This document shows positions 54,608 to 64,000 of a stretch of DNA of 64,000 nt, one piece after another. A program made the position numbers and the translations under genes. Numbering within the stretch: the first letter of the stretch is position 1; every line of letters begins with the position of its first letter. Source of the stretch: Nitrincola alkalisediminis (GTDB taxonomy: Bacteria; Pseudomonadota; Gammaproteobacteria; Pseudomonadales; Balneatricaceae); the NCBI RefSeq assembly GCF_009821115.1, contig NZ_VYTY01000002.1, positions 372,001 through 436,000 on the forward strand, given 5' to 3'. Below the pieces are notes generated by a model. The model made no database searches. It had not been told where the DNA came from and saw nothing but the letters and a program-made list of their open reading frames with translations.

Positions 54608-55392
54608 ACGTCCTCCTCAGCCACTAGATTCTGCTGACGCAAGAAGTCGTACAAATATCGATTCACCTGTTCCGGCTCGGAGATAAAAGGTAGATGAGCG
54701 GAACCTTCAATCAACCCAACCGTTGATTGAAGGTTTAGAGGGCTAACCTCAGACATAATCTCTAGCGGAACCAACGCATCATGCTCAGAATAGAGCAACA
54801 ATGAAGGACAATTGAGCTGAACCAGTTCGGAACGGGCATCCGATGCCAACAATCCAAGGTATTGCAAAGACTGCTCTAATGCCTGTGCATCCAAGTAGTC
54901 TTTTCGATTTGCTAACAAGGCCTTACGTTCTTTTGATGCCTGGACGGAACCCTGCGATTGCAGAGCAATAAAACGCATCTGCATTTGCCGAACATTCGCT
55001 TTAAAATCTGAGGAAAATACCTGAAACACATCCTGCGGCATTGCAGGGTGCCAGCCGACCTTCTGAACAAAGCAAGGGTTCCAGCCTAACGTAATAAGAG
55101 CTTTTGCCTGCAATCGATCTGCAATCCAGCTGGCCACCAATCCACCTAATGACCAGCCAAGTAAAATCGCCTTTTGAGGCACTTGCTCAAGCAGCGCGTC
55201 GATTAAATGCAACTTAAGGTCTTTGATGCTCTCATTTCCACTTGGCAGTGGTACTGACTGATAATCGATCTTGGTGATCCGAAAACTCGAAGACCATCTG
55301 GATAGGAATCCATCAAATATGCTCGGATCACTGCCCCACCCGCTTAACACCACTAGGTCTAAAGGTGCATTTCCCGCCTGTTTCGCACTCAT
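54604..55392 (-). CDS. bioH: BioH, pimeloyl-ACP methyl ester esterase
   Basis: BioH cleaves the methyl ester that ends BioC-primed elongation. The 262-residue alpha/beta-hydrolase has the nucleophile elbow LLGWSLGGLVASWIA, a VVLSGWGSDPSIFDGF oxyanion region, the Asp in LLYSEHDALVP and the His in EGSAHLPFISEP. Unlike E. coli, where bioH is apart, here it is inside the bio operon, the Pseudomonas-like layout. Confidence 0.94.
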   Translation of the reverse strand: MSAKQAGNAPLDLVVLSGWGSDPSIFDGFLSRWSSSFRITKIDYQSVPLPSGNESIKDLKLHLIDALLEQVPQKAILLGWSLGGLVASWIADRLQAKALITLGWNPCFVQKVGWHPAMPQDVFQVFSSDFKANVRQMQMRFIALQSQGSVQASKERKALLANRKDYLDAQALEQSLQYLGLLASDARSELVQLNCPSLLLYSEHDALVPLEIMSEVSPLNLQSTVGLIEGSAHLPFISEPEQVNRYLYDFLRQQNLVAEEDV

Positions 55393-56582
55393 GACTGACG
55401 CTCCACCGGTTCAACAAACAAGGGCGCCAAATCAGACAGAGCATCCAGCAACCGATCTAGGTGGGTAAAATCATGCAGTGCTGTCAAGGTCACTCGTAGA
55501 CGTGACTGTCCATCCGGCACCGTCGGTGGTCGTATCGCAGTCACCAGTATCCCTTTCTCTCTCAAGGCATGACTGATCTTAAGGGCCTGTTGCGATCCCC
55601 CCACCTGTAAAGGCTGAATCGGTGTCGATGATGGCATTAAGGGAAGGTTGAGTGCTTGGCATCCATTTTTAAAATAGGCAATTAACGCCTGAAGTTTTTG
55701 ACGCCGCCACCCCTCTGCTTGAATCAAGGACAAACTTACACGCGTCGCTTCAGCAATAGCAGGCGATAGACTCGTTGTATAAATATAAGGTCTCGCAAAT
55801 TGAATCAGCGTTTCGATTAGAGCATGAGATCCAACAACAAAGGCGCCTGAGGTACCGAACGCCTTGCCAAGCGTGCCGATCAGAATCGGTAATTGCGCTT
55901 GCGATGCGCGATACACTTCAGCGACACCGCCGCCATTTTCACCAAGACACCCAAAACCATGAGCATCATCAATCATCAGCCATGCATTATGAGACTGACA
56001 GACACGACTCAAGCGATCAATTTCGGCGGTATCACCATCCATGCTAAATACACCATCGCTGACCACCAGTTTCCGATTCGCCTGAGACTGGATCAAGCGC
56101 TTTTCAAGCACGTCATAGTTGAGGTGCGGATAGCGATTGAATGTGGCACGACTCAACAATCCGCCATCAATCAGAGAGGCATGATTCAGTTTATCTTGGA
56201 AGATAGCATCGGATGCATGCGTCAATGCCGTGATCACGCCCATATTGGCCATGTATCCATTTGAAAATAATAGTGCCCTTTCCCGTCCCGTAAACGCGGC
56301 CAACTCTTCCTCTAATTGGTGATGAGCTTGACTGTGACCACAGACCAAGTGAGAGGCTCCACCACCACAACCATACTCATGTGCAGCCCTCGTCAGTGCA
56401 GATACAACTTGGAGGTCAGCTGCCAAGCCAAGGTAATCATTGGAGCAAAATGCTAGCAATGACTCCCCTTCAACCTGCAAGAGCGGTTTTTGTGGGCCAC
56501 TATGCGTTAGCCGTCGACGGTACAAATGCGACAACGCACGTTCATCGAGTGCGGCCTGCAAGATTAAATCCATGGAGTTCAT
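55389..56582 (-). CDS. bioF: BioF, 8-amino-7-oxononanoate synthase
   Basis: BioF condenses pimeloyl-ACP with alanine to make AON. The 397-residue PLP enzyme shows [24 protein letters not shown], the [15 protein letters not shown] region and the PLP lysine in [14 protein letters not shown]. It is coupled to bioB by a 4-base overlap. A second ATG three codons in is possible. Confidence 0.97.
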   Translation of the reverse strand: MNSMDLILQAALDERALSHLYRRRLTHSGPQKPLLQVEGESLLAFCSNDYLGLAADLQVVSALTRAAHEYGCGGGASHLVCGHSQAHHQLEEELAAFTGRERALLFSNGYMANMGVITALTHASDAIFQDKLNHASLIDGGLLSRATFNRYPHLNYDVLEKRLIQSQANRKLVVSDGVFSMDGDTAEIDRLSRVCQSHNAWLMIDDAHGFGCLGENGGGVAEVYRASQAQLPILIGTLGKAFGTSGAFVVGSHALIETLIQFARPYIYTTSLSPAIAEATRVSLSLIQAEGWRRQKLQALIAYFKNGCQALNLPLMPSSTPIQPLQVGGSQQALKISHALREKGILVTAIRPPTVPDGQSRLRVTLTALHDFTHLDRLLDALSDLAPLFVEPVERQS

Positions 56583-57628
56583 CGTGATGCATCGTAGAAA
56601 AATTCACGATCCTTCTGAATTTGGATTTGATCCATCAACTGCGCTACCTCGTCATCCTCATCGGAGACTTGAATCGGCTCCGGATGAATACCTAATTTTT
56701 TAAACAAAGCCCGATCTGCATCCGCCATCGGATTTTCGGTTGTCAGCAGCTTTTCACCGTAAAAAATAGAGTTCGCACCTGCCAAAAAGCACAGAGCCTG
56801 CATTTGTTCATTCATCGCCGTTCTTCCCGCCGACAAACGCACATGTGACGCTGGCATCATAATCCGAGCAACAGCCAGGGTTCGAATAAACTCAAAGGGT
56901 TCAAGATCTTCAACATCGGCTAAAGGCGTCCCTTCTACTCTCACCAACATATTAATGGGTACTGACTCTGGGTGTGCCGGCAAGTTTGCCAAGGTTAAGA
57001 GCAGACCGACTCGATCTCGTTGGCTTTCTCCGAGCCCTAAAATGCCACCACAGCACACTTTCATGCCCACGTCCCGAACATGTGACAGGGTGTCTAAACG
57101 CTCTTGATAGGAGCGTGTTGTGATGATCTGACCATAGTATTCAGGGGAGGTGTCCAGATTGTGATTGTAGTAGTCTAAGCCCGCCTCGGCGAGTGAAGCC
57201 GCCTGCTCGGAACTTAAGCTTCCAAGCGTCATGCAGGTTTCTAACCCCATCGCTTTAACGCCTTGCACCATCTCTAAAATCGCGGGCATATCCTTTGCTC
57301 TGGGGTTTTTCCACGCGGCCCCCATGCAAAAACGTGTTGCGCCTTTTGCCTTTGCGGCACGGGCCTCTTCTAATACAGCCCTCACTTTCATCAAACGTTC
57401 GGTTTCGAGATCCGTGTTGTAATGGGCACTTTGAGGACAGTATTTACAGTCTTCTGGACAAGCACCGGTTTTAATCGAAAGCAACGTACTCACTTGAACC
57501 GCATTCGGATCAAAATACGCCCTATGGACCGTCTGTGCTTGATAAATCAAATCACTAAAGGGTAACGAAAAAAGAGCCTGAACCTCTGGCTCTGTCCAAT
57601 CATGACGTATTGCGCTAGAGTATTGCAT
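56579..57628 (-). CDS. bioB: BioB, biotin synthase
   Basis: This radical-SAM enzyme inserts sulfur into dethiobiotin. The 349-residue protein has the SAM cluster motif [11 protein letters not shown] (CxxxCxxC), [13 protein letters not shown] and the Arg near the 2Fe-2S site (VRLSAGR). It is the first gene of the bioB-F-H-C-D operon. A good sigma-70 promoter and a candidate BirA site lie in the divergent gap with comF. Confidence 0.98.
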   Translation of the reverse strand: MQYSSAIRHDWTEPEVQALFSLPFSDLIYQAQTVHRAYFDPNAVQVSTLLSIKTGACPEDCKYCPQSAHYNTDLETERLMKVRAVLEEARAAKAKGATRFCMGAAWKNPRAKDMPAILEMVQGVKAMGLETCMTLGSLSSEQAASLAEAGLDYYNHNLDTSPEYYGQIITTRSYQERLDTLSHVRDVGMKVCCGGILGLGESQRDRVGLLLTLANLPAHPESVPINMLVRVEGTPLADVEDLEPFEFIRTLAVARIMMPASHVRLSAGRTAMNEQMQALCFLAGANSIFYGEKLLTTENPMADADRALFKKLGIHPEPIQVSDEDDEVAQLMDQIQIQKDREFFYDASR

Positions 57629-57698
57629 TGAGTGACCTTATTTTAATGATCAACGCTGGCCAAATGGATGTCGGCCAACACTGATGTGCGTGTACAGG

Positions 57699-57726
57699 AT
57701 ATTAGGTAGCGATAATAATTTGACAA
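57699..57726 (-). promoter_or_regulatory. Candidate sigma-70 promoter of the bioBFHCD operon
   Basis: On the minus strand TTGTCA (57721-57726) and TAATAT (57699-57704) are separated by 16 bases, about 70 bases before the bioB ATG. Confidence 0.6.
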
Positions 57727-57732
57727 AAGGAC

Positions 57733-57765
57733 TTGTCAACCAATGCTTTTCAACAAAGTTAACAA
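57733..57765. promoter_or_regulatory. Candidate BirA operator between bioB and comF
   Basis: TTGTCAACC at 57733-57741 and AGTTAACAA at 57757-57765 are inverted half sites 15 bases apart. This closely fits the known BirA box TTGTAAACC-N15/16-GGTTTACAA. It lies just upstream of the -35 of the bioB promoter and covers the comF start codon. It could control bioB and, by read-through, the comF to bioA unit. Confidence 0.5.
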
Positions 57766-58438
57766 GTGGTTAAAAAATAACCATACATGTGTATTGTGCG
57801 GTTTGCACCCTGCGAACACGTTCGGCATCTGTGATGACTGCATGTCCGACCTTCCTTGGTCGATATCCTGCTGTCATCAATGTGGACGTCCCACCCCTTT
57901 TCCGACTAAGCAGATTTGCACATGCTGCCTAAAACACGCCCCAGCCTTTGATACAACCCTAGCCACTTTTCGATATGTATTTCCGATTGATCGATTGCTA
58001 CCCAGCATTAAATACGCCAAGAAAACCTCACATCTAGGCTGGCTATCGAGTCTTATGTCGGAGTATATCCTGTCAAAAGACCTTCCACTCCCTGATGCCT
58101 TAGTCCCAGTACCCATGCACCCGTGGGATGAAATAAAACGAGGGTACAATCAGTCATCCTTGCTTACTCATCTGATTTCGAAACAATTAACCTTGCCTGC
58201 CCATTTAGGTGCGATTCGAAAAATCAAACGAACCCCGCATCAAAAAGAGTTAAATTTTATTGAGCGTCAACAGAATCTGATCGATTGCTTTCGCCTCAAC
58301 AAGCCTCTTCCTAAGCGAGTCGCAATCGTGGATGATGTGATGACAACGGGCAGCACCGTCAATGAAATTAGTCGGTTGCTCAAAAACAACGGCGTCGAAA
58401 CCGTTGACATTTGGGTCTTGGCTCGCACGCCTGAATAA
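57743..58438 (+). CDS. comF: ComF-family phosphoribosyltransferase-like protein
   Basis: The 231-residue ComF/GntX protein has an N-terminal zinc-ribbon with four cysteines (CVLCGLHP, CDDCMSDLPW, CHQCGRPTP, CTCC) and a C-terminal PRTase domain with VAIVDDVMTTGSTVNE. It is associated with DNA uptake in competent bacteria. Proximity to bio genes is known (gntX by bioH in E. coli). The ATG at 57743 lies within the candidate BirA box, with only a distant ribosome site (AAAAGG). Confidence 0.93.
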   Translation: MLFNKVNKWLKNNHTCVLCGLHPANTFGICDDCMSDLPWSISCCHQCGRPTPFPTKQICTCCLKHAPAFDTTLATFRYVFPIDRLLPSIKYAKKTSHLGWLSSLMSEYILSKDLPLPDALVPVPMHPWDEIKRGYNQSSLLTHLISKQLTLPAHLGAIRKIKRTPHQKELNFIERQQNLIDCFRLNKPLPKRVAIVDDVMTTGSTVNEISRLLKNNGVETVDIWVLARTPE

Positions 58439-58522
58439 TCCGGCATAAAGATTATTTTTCGTTAAGTTTCAGGCTATTATTAGATAAAAATAAAGCAATC
58501 AGATCAGCAAAGGATCTCCCCT

Positions 58523-60166
58523 ATGACATTTGAAATGTTTGGCCAGTTGCTCGGCGGCATAGGTATGTTTTTACTGGGCATGCAACTGCTCACCAACGGT
58601 ATGAAAAACGCAGCAGGACGTTCGCTTAAAAAAGCCCTGGAGTTTGCCACACGTTCACGTCTAAGAGGGCTCGTATCTGGAACACTGATTACCGCTCTTG
58701 TGCAGTCATCAAGTGCAGTTACCGTTGCAACCTTAGGGTTTGTGAATGCGGGTCTGCTCACTTTGGGTCAGTCAATTGCTGTTATTTATGGCTGCAATAT
58801 TGGCACAACCATGGTGGGATGGCTCGTGGCCACCATCGGCTTCAAAATTCAGATCAGCGCATTTGCCCTACCCATTATTGGTATGGGAATGTTGCTGCAA
58901 GTTATCGGGAAACAACAGCGTATCTCGCACCTCGGCACAGCGCTCGTCGGTTTTGGTATTTTCTTTATCGGCCTTGATTTTATGAGGGCTGGATTTGATG
59001 GATTAAGCGATGATTTTCAGTTAGCGGCTTTGGGAACGGGTGTATTGGCCTTAGGGTTATTTGTCATTGCAGGTTTCGTCATGACATTTTTAATGCAAGC
59101 GTCTGCAGCCGTCATGGCCATTGCCTTGTCCTTGGTGTACACCGATTCGATTACCATGTCAGCTGCCGCAGCCGTTGTCATCGGAGCCAACCTCGGCACA
59201 ACAACCACCGCAATTCTGGCGTCAATTGGCGCAACAGCCAATGCGAAGCGTATCTCGGCTGCACATGTAGCCTTTAATCTATTAACCGGTTGTGTTGGGC
59301 TTGTGTTGCTCATGCTATTGGCAGGACAGTTAGATGCCCTGAATCCGCAACAATATGACTTGGTTATATTACTCGCCTTGTTTCACACGTTATTTAATGT
59401 CATGGGTGTTGTCCTCATGTGGCCGCTGACAACACCTCTGGAGCGCTTTTTACTCACCCGTTTTCGTAGCCAAGAAGAAGATGAGGCAAGACCCCGTTTC
59501 ATCGATAAGACCATCATTAATACGCCAACCCTCGCTATCGAAGCCATCAGCCTTGAACTCAGCCGCGTCAGCCAATTATCAAGCCGTTTAGCTAGAGAAG
59601 CCATTAGCTCAGAGCGTAATGCCACAGCTAAACTGGAGCAACAAGCCAAGGGGATTCAATACTTAATTGGTAAAATTGCTGAATTTAATCAAGAGATTGG
59701 ACGTCAAAATCTATCACCCGACATTCATGAAGTACTCCCCATTTCCATGCGCGTCATGCGCTACTACAGCGAAGTCACTCGCTTATCAGCAAAACTGCCT
59801 GAATTTTATTCAATGCTTGACCAAGTCGAAAACAAGAGCGTTAAACAAGCTATTTTTAATTATCAGAAACAAGTGATTGCCTTGATCGATCTATGTGAAA
59901 TTAAGGAAGGGAGTTCTGTTCAAGGTACCCAAGGCCATCAACTTGTCTTAACCTTGGAAAAAGAATACCAAACCTTGAAAAGTCTTTTGCTTGAGCAAAG
60001 TACCTTAGGCCATTTATCAAGTGAAGACAGCATCGCGCTTTTAGATGCTGTCAGCCATATTAACCGTCTTGCTGAACAGGTTGAAAAAGGTGCACGTTAC
60101 TGGAGCTACGCTACACCCGCTGCTCAGAGAGCCCCTTTGGCAATGCCGACTGCAGCGACGAACTAA
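58523..60166 (+). CDS. Na/Pi cotransporter family protein (NptA/YjbB type)
   Basis: The 547-residue protein has an N-terminal Na/Pi cotransporter domain with two inverted repeats, each marked by a QSSS-like motif (VQSSSAVTVATLGFV and MQASAAVMAIALSL). It has about nine hydrophobic segments and a C-terminal PhoU-like helical cytoplasmic domain from ~330. Substrate is probably phosphate. It is spaced 84 bases after comF and 12 bases before trmO. Confidence 0.92.
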   Translation: MTFEMFGQLLGGIGMFLLGMQLLTNGMKNAAGRSLKKALEFATRSRLRGLVSGTLITALVQSSSAVTVATLGFVNAGLLTLGQSIAVIYGCNIGTTMVGWLVATIGFKIQISAFALPIIGMGMLLQVIGKQQRISHLGTALVGFGIFFIGLDFMRAGFDGLSDDFQLAALGTGVLALGLFVIAGFVMTFLMQASAAVMAIALSLVYTDSITMSAAAAVVIGANLGTTTTAILASIGATANAKRISAAHVAFNLLTGCVGLVLLMLLAGQLDALNPQQYDLVILLALFHTLFNVMGVVLMWPLTTPLERFLLTRFRSQEEDEARPRFIDKTIINTPTLAIEAISLELSRVSQLSSRLAREAISSERNATAKLEQQAKGIQYLIGKIAEFNQEIGRQNLSPDIHEVLPISMRVMRYYSEVTRLSAKLPEFYSMLDQVENKSVKQAIFNYQKQVIALIDLCEIKEGSSVQGTQGHQLVLTLEKEYQTLKSLLLEQSTLGHLSSEDSIALLDAVSHINRLAEQVEKGARYWSYATPAAQRAPLAMPTAATN

Positions 60167-60178
60167 CAAGAAGGTTCT

Positions 60179-60901
60179 ATGTCCCTTACACTCGATTACA
60201 TAGGTCAAGTGCACAGCCCATTTAAAGAGAAATTTGGCATTCCAAGGCAACCGGGGTTAGCAAACACGCTTAAGGCAAGCATCGAGATTTGGCAGCCCTA
60301 TGGTTCTGCCGCCAGCGTCAAAGGACTGGAGGACGTCTCACATATCTGGGTTATTTTTGCGTTCAGTGCGACGGCTGCTGCTGGCTGGAAAGCCAGTGTG
60401 CGCCCGCCTCGACTGGGTGGCAATGAGAAAATGGGCGTTTTTGCAACCCGTTCGACCTTTCGGCCCAATCCAATCGGGCTCTCAGCGGTCAAATTGGATG
60501 GCGTACGCATTGATAAAGACAAAGTCTGGTTAGATGTGTCGGGAGCAGACCTTCTAGACGGCACCCCGGTTTTGGACATCAAGCCTTATCTTCCTTATTC
60601 GGACTGTTTAACAGATGCCGAGCTTAACTGGGCTGCCGATGCGCCTGATAGCCAAAAAGAGGTGGTCTTTTCAGCGTCAGCCATTCAAGTGTGTGACCGC
60701 ATCGAAACATCTCAAGGCTATTCCTTGAAAGCCCAGATTGAAGACGTGCTAAGACTCGATCCACGCCCCTCCTATAAATCTGACAAGGATGAGCGTATCT
60801 ATGGACTTGCGTTACATGAGTTTAACATACGCTGGAAAGTCGAGGCGCAATCTATCCAAGTCCTGAGTATTGATGCGCTTGACACCCGCTCCACTCCATA
60901 A
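60179..60901 (+). CDS. trmO: TrmO, tRNA (t6A37) N6-methyltransferase
   Basis: TrmO methylates threonylcarbamoyladenosine at position 37 of tRNA-Thr. The 240-residue protein (E. coli 235) has the single-sheeted beta-barrel start IGQVHSPFKEKFGIPRQPGL, GVFATRSTFRPNPIGLSAVKLDG, LDIKPYLPYSD and a C-terminal YaeB region with DPRPSYKSDKDERIYGL. It is located 12 bases after the Na/Pi gene and 19 bases before bioA. Confidence 0.93.
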   Translation: MSLTLDYIGQVHSPFKEKFGIPRQPGLANTLKASIEIWQPYGSAASVKGLEDVSHIWVIFAFSATAAAGWKASVRPPRLGGNEKMGVFATRSTFRPNPIGLSAVKLDGVRIDKDKVWLDVSGADLLDGTPVLDIKPYLPYSDCLTDAELNWAADAPDSQKEVVFSASAIQVCDRIETSQGYSLKAQIEDVLRLDPRPSYKSDKDERIYGLALHEFNIRWKVEAQSIQVLSIDALDTRSTP

Positions 60902-60920
60902 TTCCATTGAGAGCTCCACT

Positions 60921-62210
60921 ATGCATGATCCAAAACTCACAGGTGCACTCGCCTTTGATCGTGAGCACATTTGGCACCCCTATTCATCCATGACGGACCC
61001 GCTTGAGGTGTATCCCGTCACCTCAGCCAAGGGGGTCAGAATCACACTGGCCAACGGCCAAACCTTAATAGATGGCATGGCGTCTTGGTGGTCTGTCATT
61101 CATGGCTATGGACACCCACGTCTGAATCAAGCCGCGAAAAATCAAATCGATGCCTTTTCACATGTAATGTTTGGCGGCTTAACGCATATGCCAGCGATTG
61201 ATTTAGCACAAAAACTGGTGCGGATAACCCCCGATGGCTTGGAGAAGGTGTTTTTTTCTGACTCAGGCTCTGTCAGTGTTGAAGTCGCCATCAAAATGGC
61301 TTTGCAGTATCAGCAAGCACGTGGGTATACCCGTAAAAATCGCATCATCAGTTTACGTCGTGGCTACCACGGTGACACGTTTGCCGCTATGTCGGTCTGC
61401 GATCCCGTTACAGGGATGCATCAGATTTTTCAAGGGGCCTTACCCAGTCAAATTTTTCTTCCAGCACCTGAAACCCCCTTTGGAGAGGCACTGCTCGCAT
61501 CCGATTTAGATGCATTGGAGAGGACGTTCAAGCAGCATCATACGGAGGCCGCAGCCCTTATTCTGGAACCGATTGTTCAAGGTGCTGGTGGCATGCGCTT
61601 TTACTCCGCTGACTATATTCGTCATGCCAGACGCCTCTGCGATCAATATGGCTGCCTGCTCATTGCCGACGAAATTGCCACGGGGTTTGGTCGTACAGGC
61701 CAACTGTTTGCTTGCGAACACGCCAATATCGCCCCCGATATTCTGTGCTTAGGCAAAGCGCTCACGGGCGGCTATCTTAGCCTAGCTGCAACACTGACCA
61801 CCGATCATGTTGCCAAAACCATCTCTCAAGGCGGTGCGGGATGCTTCATGCATGGTCCAACCTTTATGGCCAATCCTCTCGCGTGTGCCATTGCACTGGA
61901 AAGCGTAACGCTACTGCTTGAGGGGGATTGGAAAAGCAATATCCTAAGGCTTGAAGCTCAACTAACGCAACATCTCGCGATCCTCAAGAATCATCCCAAG
62001 GTTGCCGATGTGCGTTGCCTCGGCGGTATTGGTGTCGTCGAACTTAACGCCCCCTGCGAACTCAAACGCTTGCAACCAAAGTTCGTTGAAGAAGGCATTT
62101 GGGTGCGCCCATTTGGAAAACTGGTTTATGTCATGCCACCTTATGTAATCACAGATGAGGACTTGGCGACCTTATGCCAGGGCATAGTGCGAGTTGTAAC
62201 CTCACTTTAA
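60921..62210 (+). CDS. bioA: BioA, adenosylmethionine-8-amino-7-oxononanoate aminotransferase
   Basis: BioA makes DAPA from AON with SAM as amino donor. From the ATG at 60921 it is 429 residues (E. coli 429), with HIWHPYSSM, GMASWWSVIHGYGHP, FSDSGSVSVEVA and the PLP lysine in LGKALTGGYLSL. A frame starting at 60870 would overlap trmO and has no homology. The gene lies away from bioBFHCD, at the end of the comF unit. Confidence 0.97.
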   Translation: MHDPKLTGALAFDREHIWHPYSSMTDPLEVYPVTSAKGVRITLANGQTLIDGMASWWSVIHGYGHPRLNQAAKNQIDAFSHVMFGGLTHMPAIDLAQKLVRITPDGLEKVFFSDSGSVSVEVAIKMALQYQQARGYTRKNRIISLRRGYHGDTFAAMSVCDPVTGMHQIFQGALPSQIFLPAPETPFGEALLASDLDALERTFKQHHTEAAALILEPIVQGAGGMRFYSADYIRHARRLCDQYGCLLIADEIATGFGRTGQLFACEHANIAPDILCLGKALTGGYLSLAATLTTDHVAKTISQGGAGCFMHGPTFMANPLACAIALESVTLLLEGDWKSNILRLEAQLTQHLAILKNHPKVADVRCLGGIGVVELNAPCELKRLQPKFVEEGIWVRPFGKLVYVMPPYVITDEDLATLCQGIVRVVTSL

Positions 62211-62302
62211 TCTCGTTCAGATTGACTTGTTACAACGCACTTTTATGATATAGATAGATTAAAATTGCGTTAGAAAAATCTCATGACTAAGGAAGAACAA
62301 TC

Positions 62303-62743
62303 ATGCCACGCATCAAAATCGATATGCCAGATAACTACCTATTTAGCACTGAAATACCGATTCGAATCAGTGACATTAATTATGGCGGGCATTTAAGCAA
62401 TGATGCACTTCTCTCAATCATTCACGAATCCCGCATACGTTTTCTCAACCAACTGGGTTACGGTGAACTTGATATCGAAGGACTTGGACTTATCCTAACG
62501 GACTCTGCGATCATTTATAAAGCAGAGGGCTTCCATAGAGATGTCATCCAAGTAGATATTTCGGTGGGCGACTTCAACAAATATGGATGCGATTTTTATT
62601 ATTTACTCACCAATCGCAAAACAGCCGTTGAAATCGCTCATGCCAAGACAGGCGTCGTCTTTTTTGACTACACGACCCGAAAAGTATCACTTTTACCCGA
62701 TGCCTTTAAAGATCGTGTATTCAAAGATGCTGGCGAATCTTAG
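62303..62743 (+). CDS. Hot-dog fold acyl-CoA thioesterase
   Basis: The 146-residue 4HBT-type thioesterase contains RISDINYGGHLSNDALLSIIHESR, in which the Asp is the usual catalytic residue, and VDISVGDFNKYGCDFYYLL. It lacks a C-terminal second domain. Substrate is unknown. AAGGAAG precedes the ATG. Its stop codon overlaps the stop of the convergent dnaB by two bases. Confidence 0.88.
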   Translation: MPRIKIDMPDNYLFSTEIPIRISDINYGGHLSNDALLSIIHESRIRFLNQLGYGELDIEGLGLILTDSAIIYKAEGFHRDVIQVDISVGDFNKYGCDFYYLLTNRKTAVEIAHAKTGVVFFDYTTRKVSLLPDAFKDRVFKDAGES

Positions 62744-64000
62744 TCTTCAGGATAGTCGTAATGAATATGCGATAAGTTTTCAAAGCGTGTGTATTTACCA
62801 ATGAAGGCCAAGCGTGATGTACCTATCGGGCCATTACGCTGCTTACCTATGATGATTTCTGCAACCCCTTTTTCTGGGCTGTCTTCGTTATACACTTCGT
62901 CTCGGTAGATAAACATGATGACGTCGGCGTCCTGCTCAATCGCTCCTGACTCCCTTAGATCTGAGTTGACTGGACGTTTATTTGGACGATTTTCAAGACT
63001 TCGGTTCAGCTGTGATAAGGCAACAACCGGGCACTGCATTTCTTTAGCCAACGCCTTTAAGGATCGTGAAATCTCCGAAATTTCAGCAGTTCGCCCTTCT
63101 GTTTTGCCCGTCTTCAACTGCATCAACTGCAAATAGTCGACCATGATTAACGCCAAATCACCATGTTCTCGGACAATACGTCTTGCTCGGCTACGCATTT
63201 CATTTGGACTAATGCCTGCCGTGTCGTCAATAAACAAGGGCTTTCCCTTGAGCATATTAACGGCCGCCGTTAACTTCGGCCAATCCTCTTCAACAAGTTG
63301 CCCGTTTCTAACACGGGTTTGGTCGATTTTACCTAGTGACGATAACATACGTGTAACCAACTGGTCTGCAGGCATCTCTAAGCTGAACACCAATACCGGA
63401 CGTTGCGTGCCCATCAGAGCATTCTCAACCAGGTTCATGGCAAATGTGGTTTTCCCCATAGAAGGACGTGCCGCAACTATGATTAGGTCTGAAGGCTGCA
63501 GACCTCCTGTTTTTGTATCTAGGTCATCAAAACCTGTGGTGACCCCCGTGAGGGCGTCAGCATTATTAAACAGATGGTCAATGCGCTCCACGGCCCGTTT
63601 CAAAAGCGGGTTGATCGGCTCAGGTCCTCCTTGATTTGGACGATTCTCTGCGATCTGAAAGATTTTCTGCTCAGCTTCGTTCAGGATTTCATCTGAACCA
63701 CGCCCCTGAGGTGAAAATGCATTTTCGGCTATTTCATTGGCAACGTTGATCATCTGGCGCAGTAATGCACGATCTCGGACGATTTCAGCGTATGCACGTA
63801 TGTTAGAAGCACTCGGCGTATTACGCGCCAATTCAACTAAGTAAACAAGCCCCCCTACCCGTTCTAAATCATCATTGCGATCCAACTCCTCCGACAGGGT
63901 AACAACGTCGATCGGACGGCTATCATCGACCAGTTTTTGCATGGTTCGGAAGACAATGCGATGCTCCGAGCGATAAAAGTGACCATCCACCAAAATCTCA
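62740..64000 (-). CDS. dnaB: DnaB, replicative DNA helicase (5' end outside window)
   Basis: The frame is open to the window end, giving ~419 residues of an expected ~460. The N-terminal domain is partial (VDGHFYRSEHRIVFRTM). The C-terminal RecA-like ATPase has Walker A in VAARPSMGKTTFAMNLVENA, Walker B in LALIMVDYLQLM, the arginine finger region SRSLKALAKE, and RESGAIEQDADVIMFIYRDE. No intein is seen in the Walker A region. About 40 N-terminal residues are missing because of the window edge. Confidence 0.97.
   Translation of the reverse strand, partial: EILVDGHFYRSEHRIVFRTMQKLVDDSRPIDVVTLSEELDRNDDLERVGGLVYLVELARNTPSASNIRAYAEIVRDRALLRQMINVANEIAENAFSPQGRGSDEILNEAEQKIFQIAENRPNQGGPEPINPLLKRAVERIDHLFNNADALTGVTTGFDDLDTKTGGLQPSDLIIVAARPSMGKTTFAMNLVENALMGTQRPVLVFSLEMPADQLVTRMLSSLGKIDQTRVRNGQLVEEDWPKLTAAVNMLKGKPLFIDDTAGISPNEMRSRARRIVREHGDLALIMVDYLQLMQLKTGKTEGRTAEISEISRSLKALAKEMQCPVVALSQLNRSLENRPNKRPVNSDLRESGAIEQDADVIMFIYRDEVYNEDSPEKGVAEIIIGKQRNGPIGTSRLAFIGKYTRFENLSHIHYDYPED

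Noticed and set aside
62740-64000. Possible intein in dnaB
   Set aside because: The Walker A and following motifs are continuous and of normal spacing in the visible part.

Overview
The window is 64 kb of gammaproteobacterial chromosome with about 90% coding density and a GC content that looks to be in the mid-40s percent by eye. It has no rRNA, no recognisable tRNA, no prophage and no CRISPR. The order gyrA-serC-pheA-hisC-tyrA/aroA-cmk-rpsA-ihfB-lapA-pyrF, with ubiG-mupP-yciK divergent from gyrA, is the Pseudomonas/Oceanospirillales arrangement. Together with glcCDEFG, a Dld-II type lactate dehydrogenase, mltF-purL and a bioBFHCD operon, it suggests an aerobic organic-acid-using member of the Oceanospirillales. 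The taxon is inference.

Layout. 1-9.3 kb: glycolate utilisation (glcC divergent from aas, then glcD-E-F-G) and an alanine/glycine:cation symporter. 9.5-19.2 kb: pyruvate/lactate metabolism. aceF and aceE (minus), a PdhR/LldR-type GntR regulator (minus), then divergently a D-lactate dehydrogenase and an AEC carrier. Both regulators have clear palindromic operators nearby. 19.2-31.6 kb: a long minus-strand block (comEA-like, pyrF, lapA, ihfB, rpsA, cmk, tyrA-aroA fusion, hisC, pheA, serC, gyrA). 31.7-38.2 kb: ubiG, mupP, yciK, then rluB, an H-NS-like protein, yciO, rnm, yciI and a small OmpA-like protein. 38.2-44.3 kb: purL, mltF, tadA. 44.5-46.3 kb: a probable acquired patch with a nickel/cobalt-type RcnR-family repressor, a DmeF-like CDF exporter and a decayed higBA toxin-antitoxin locus. 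46.4-51.9 kb: guaA, guaB, xseA, a YbfF-like hydrolase. 51.8-53.0 kb: a HELAH-motif protein and a small unknown. 53.1-62.2 kb: biotin synthesis (bioB-F-H-C-D on minus; comF, a Na/Pi symporter, trmO and bioA on plus). 62.3-64 kb: a hot-dog thioesterase and the 3' part of dnaB.

The most unusual content is in the aromatic amino acid block. The AroA (EPSP synthase) half of the TyrA-AroA fusion is full length and in frame, but it has replaced most of the catalytic residues known for the family. The neighbouring PheA keeps intact chorismate mutase and ACT domains but has lost about 70 residues from the middle of its prephenate dehydratase domain. The TyrA half, HisC, SerC, Cmk and S1 look normal. 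This suggests two neighbouring enzymes turned into partial pseudoenzymes, with EPSP synthase and prephenate dehydratase supplied from elsewhere, and possibly the dead domains kept for allostery or scaffolding.
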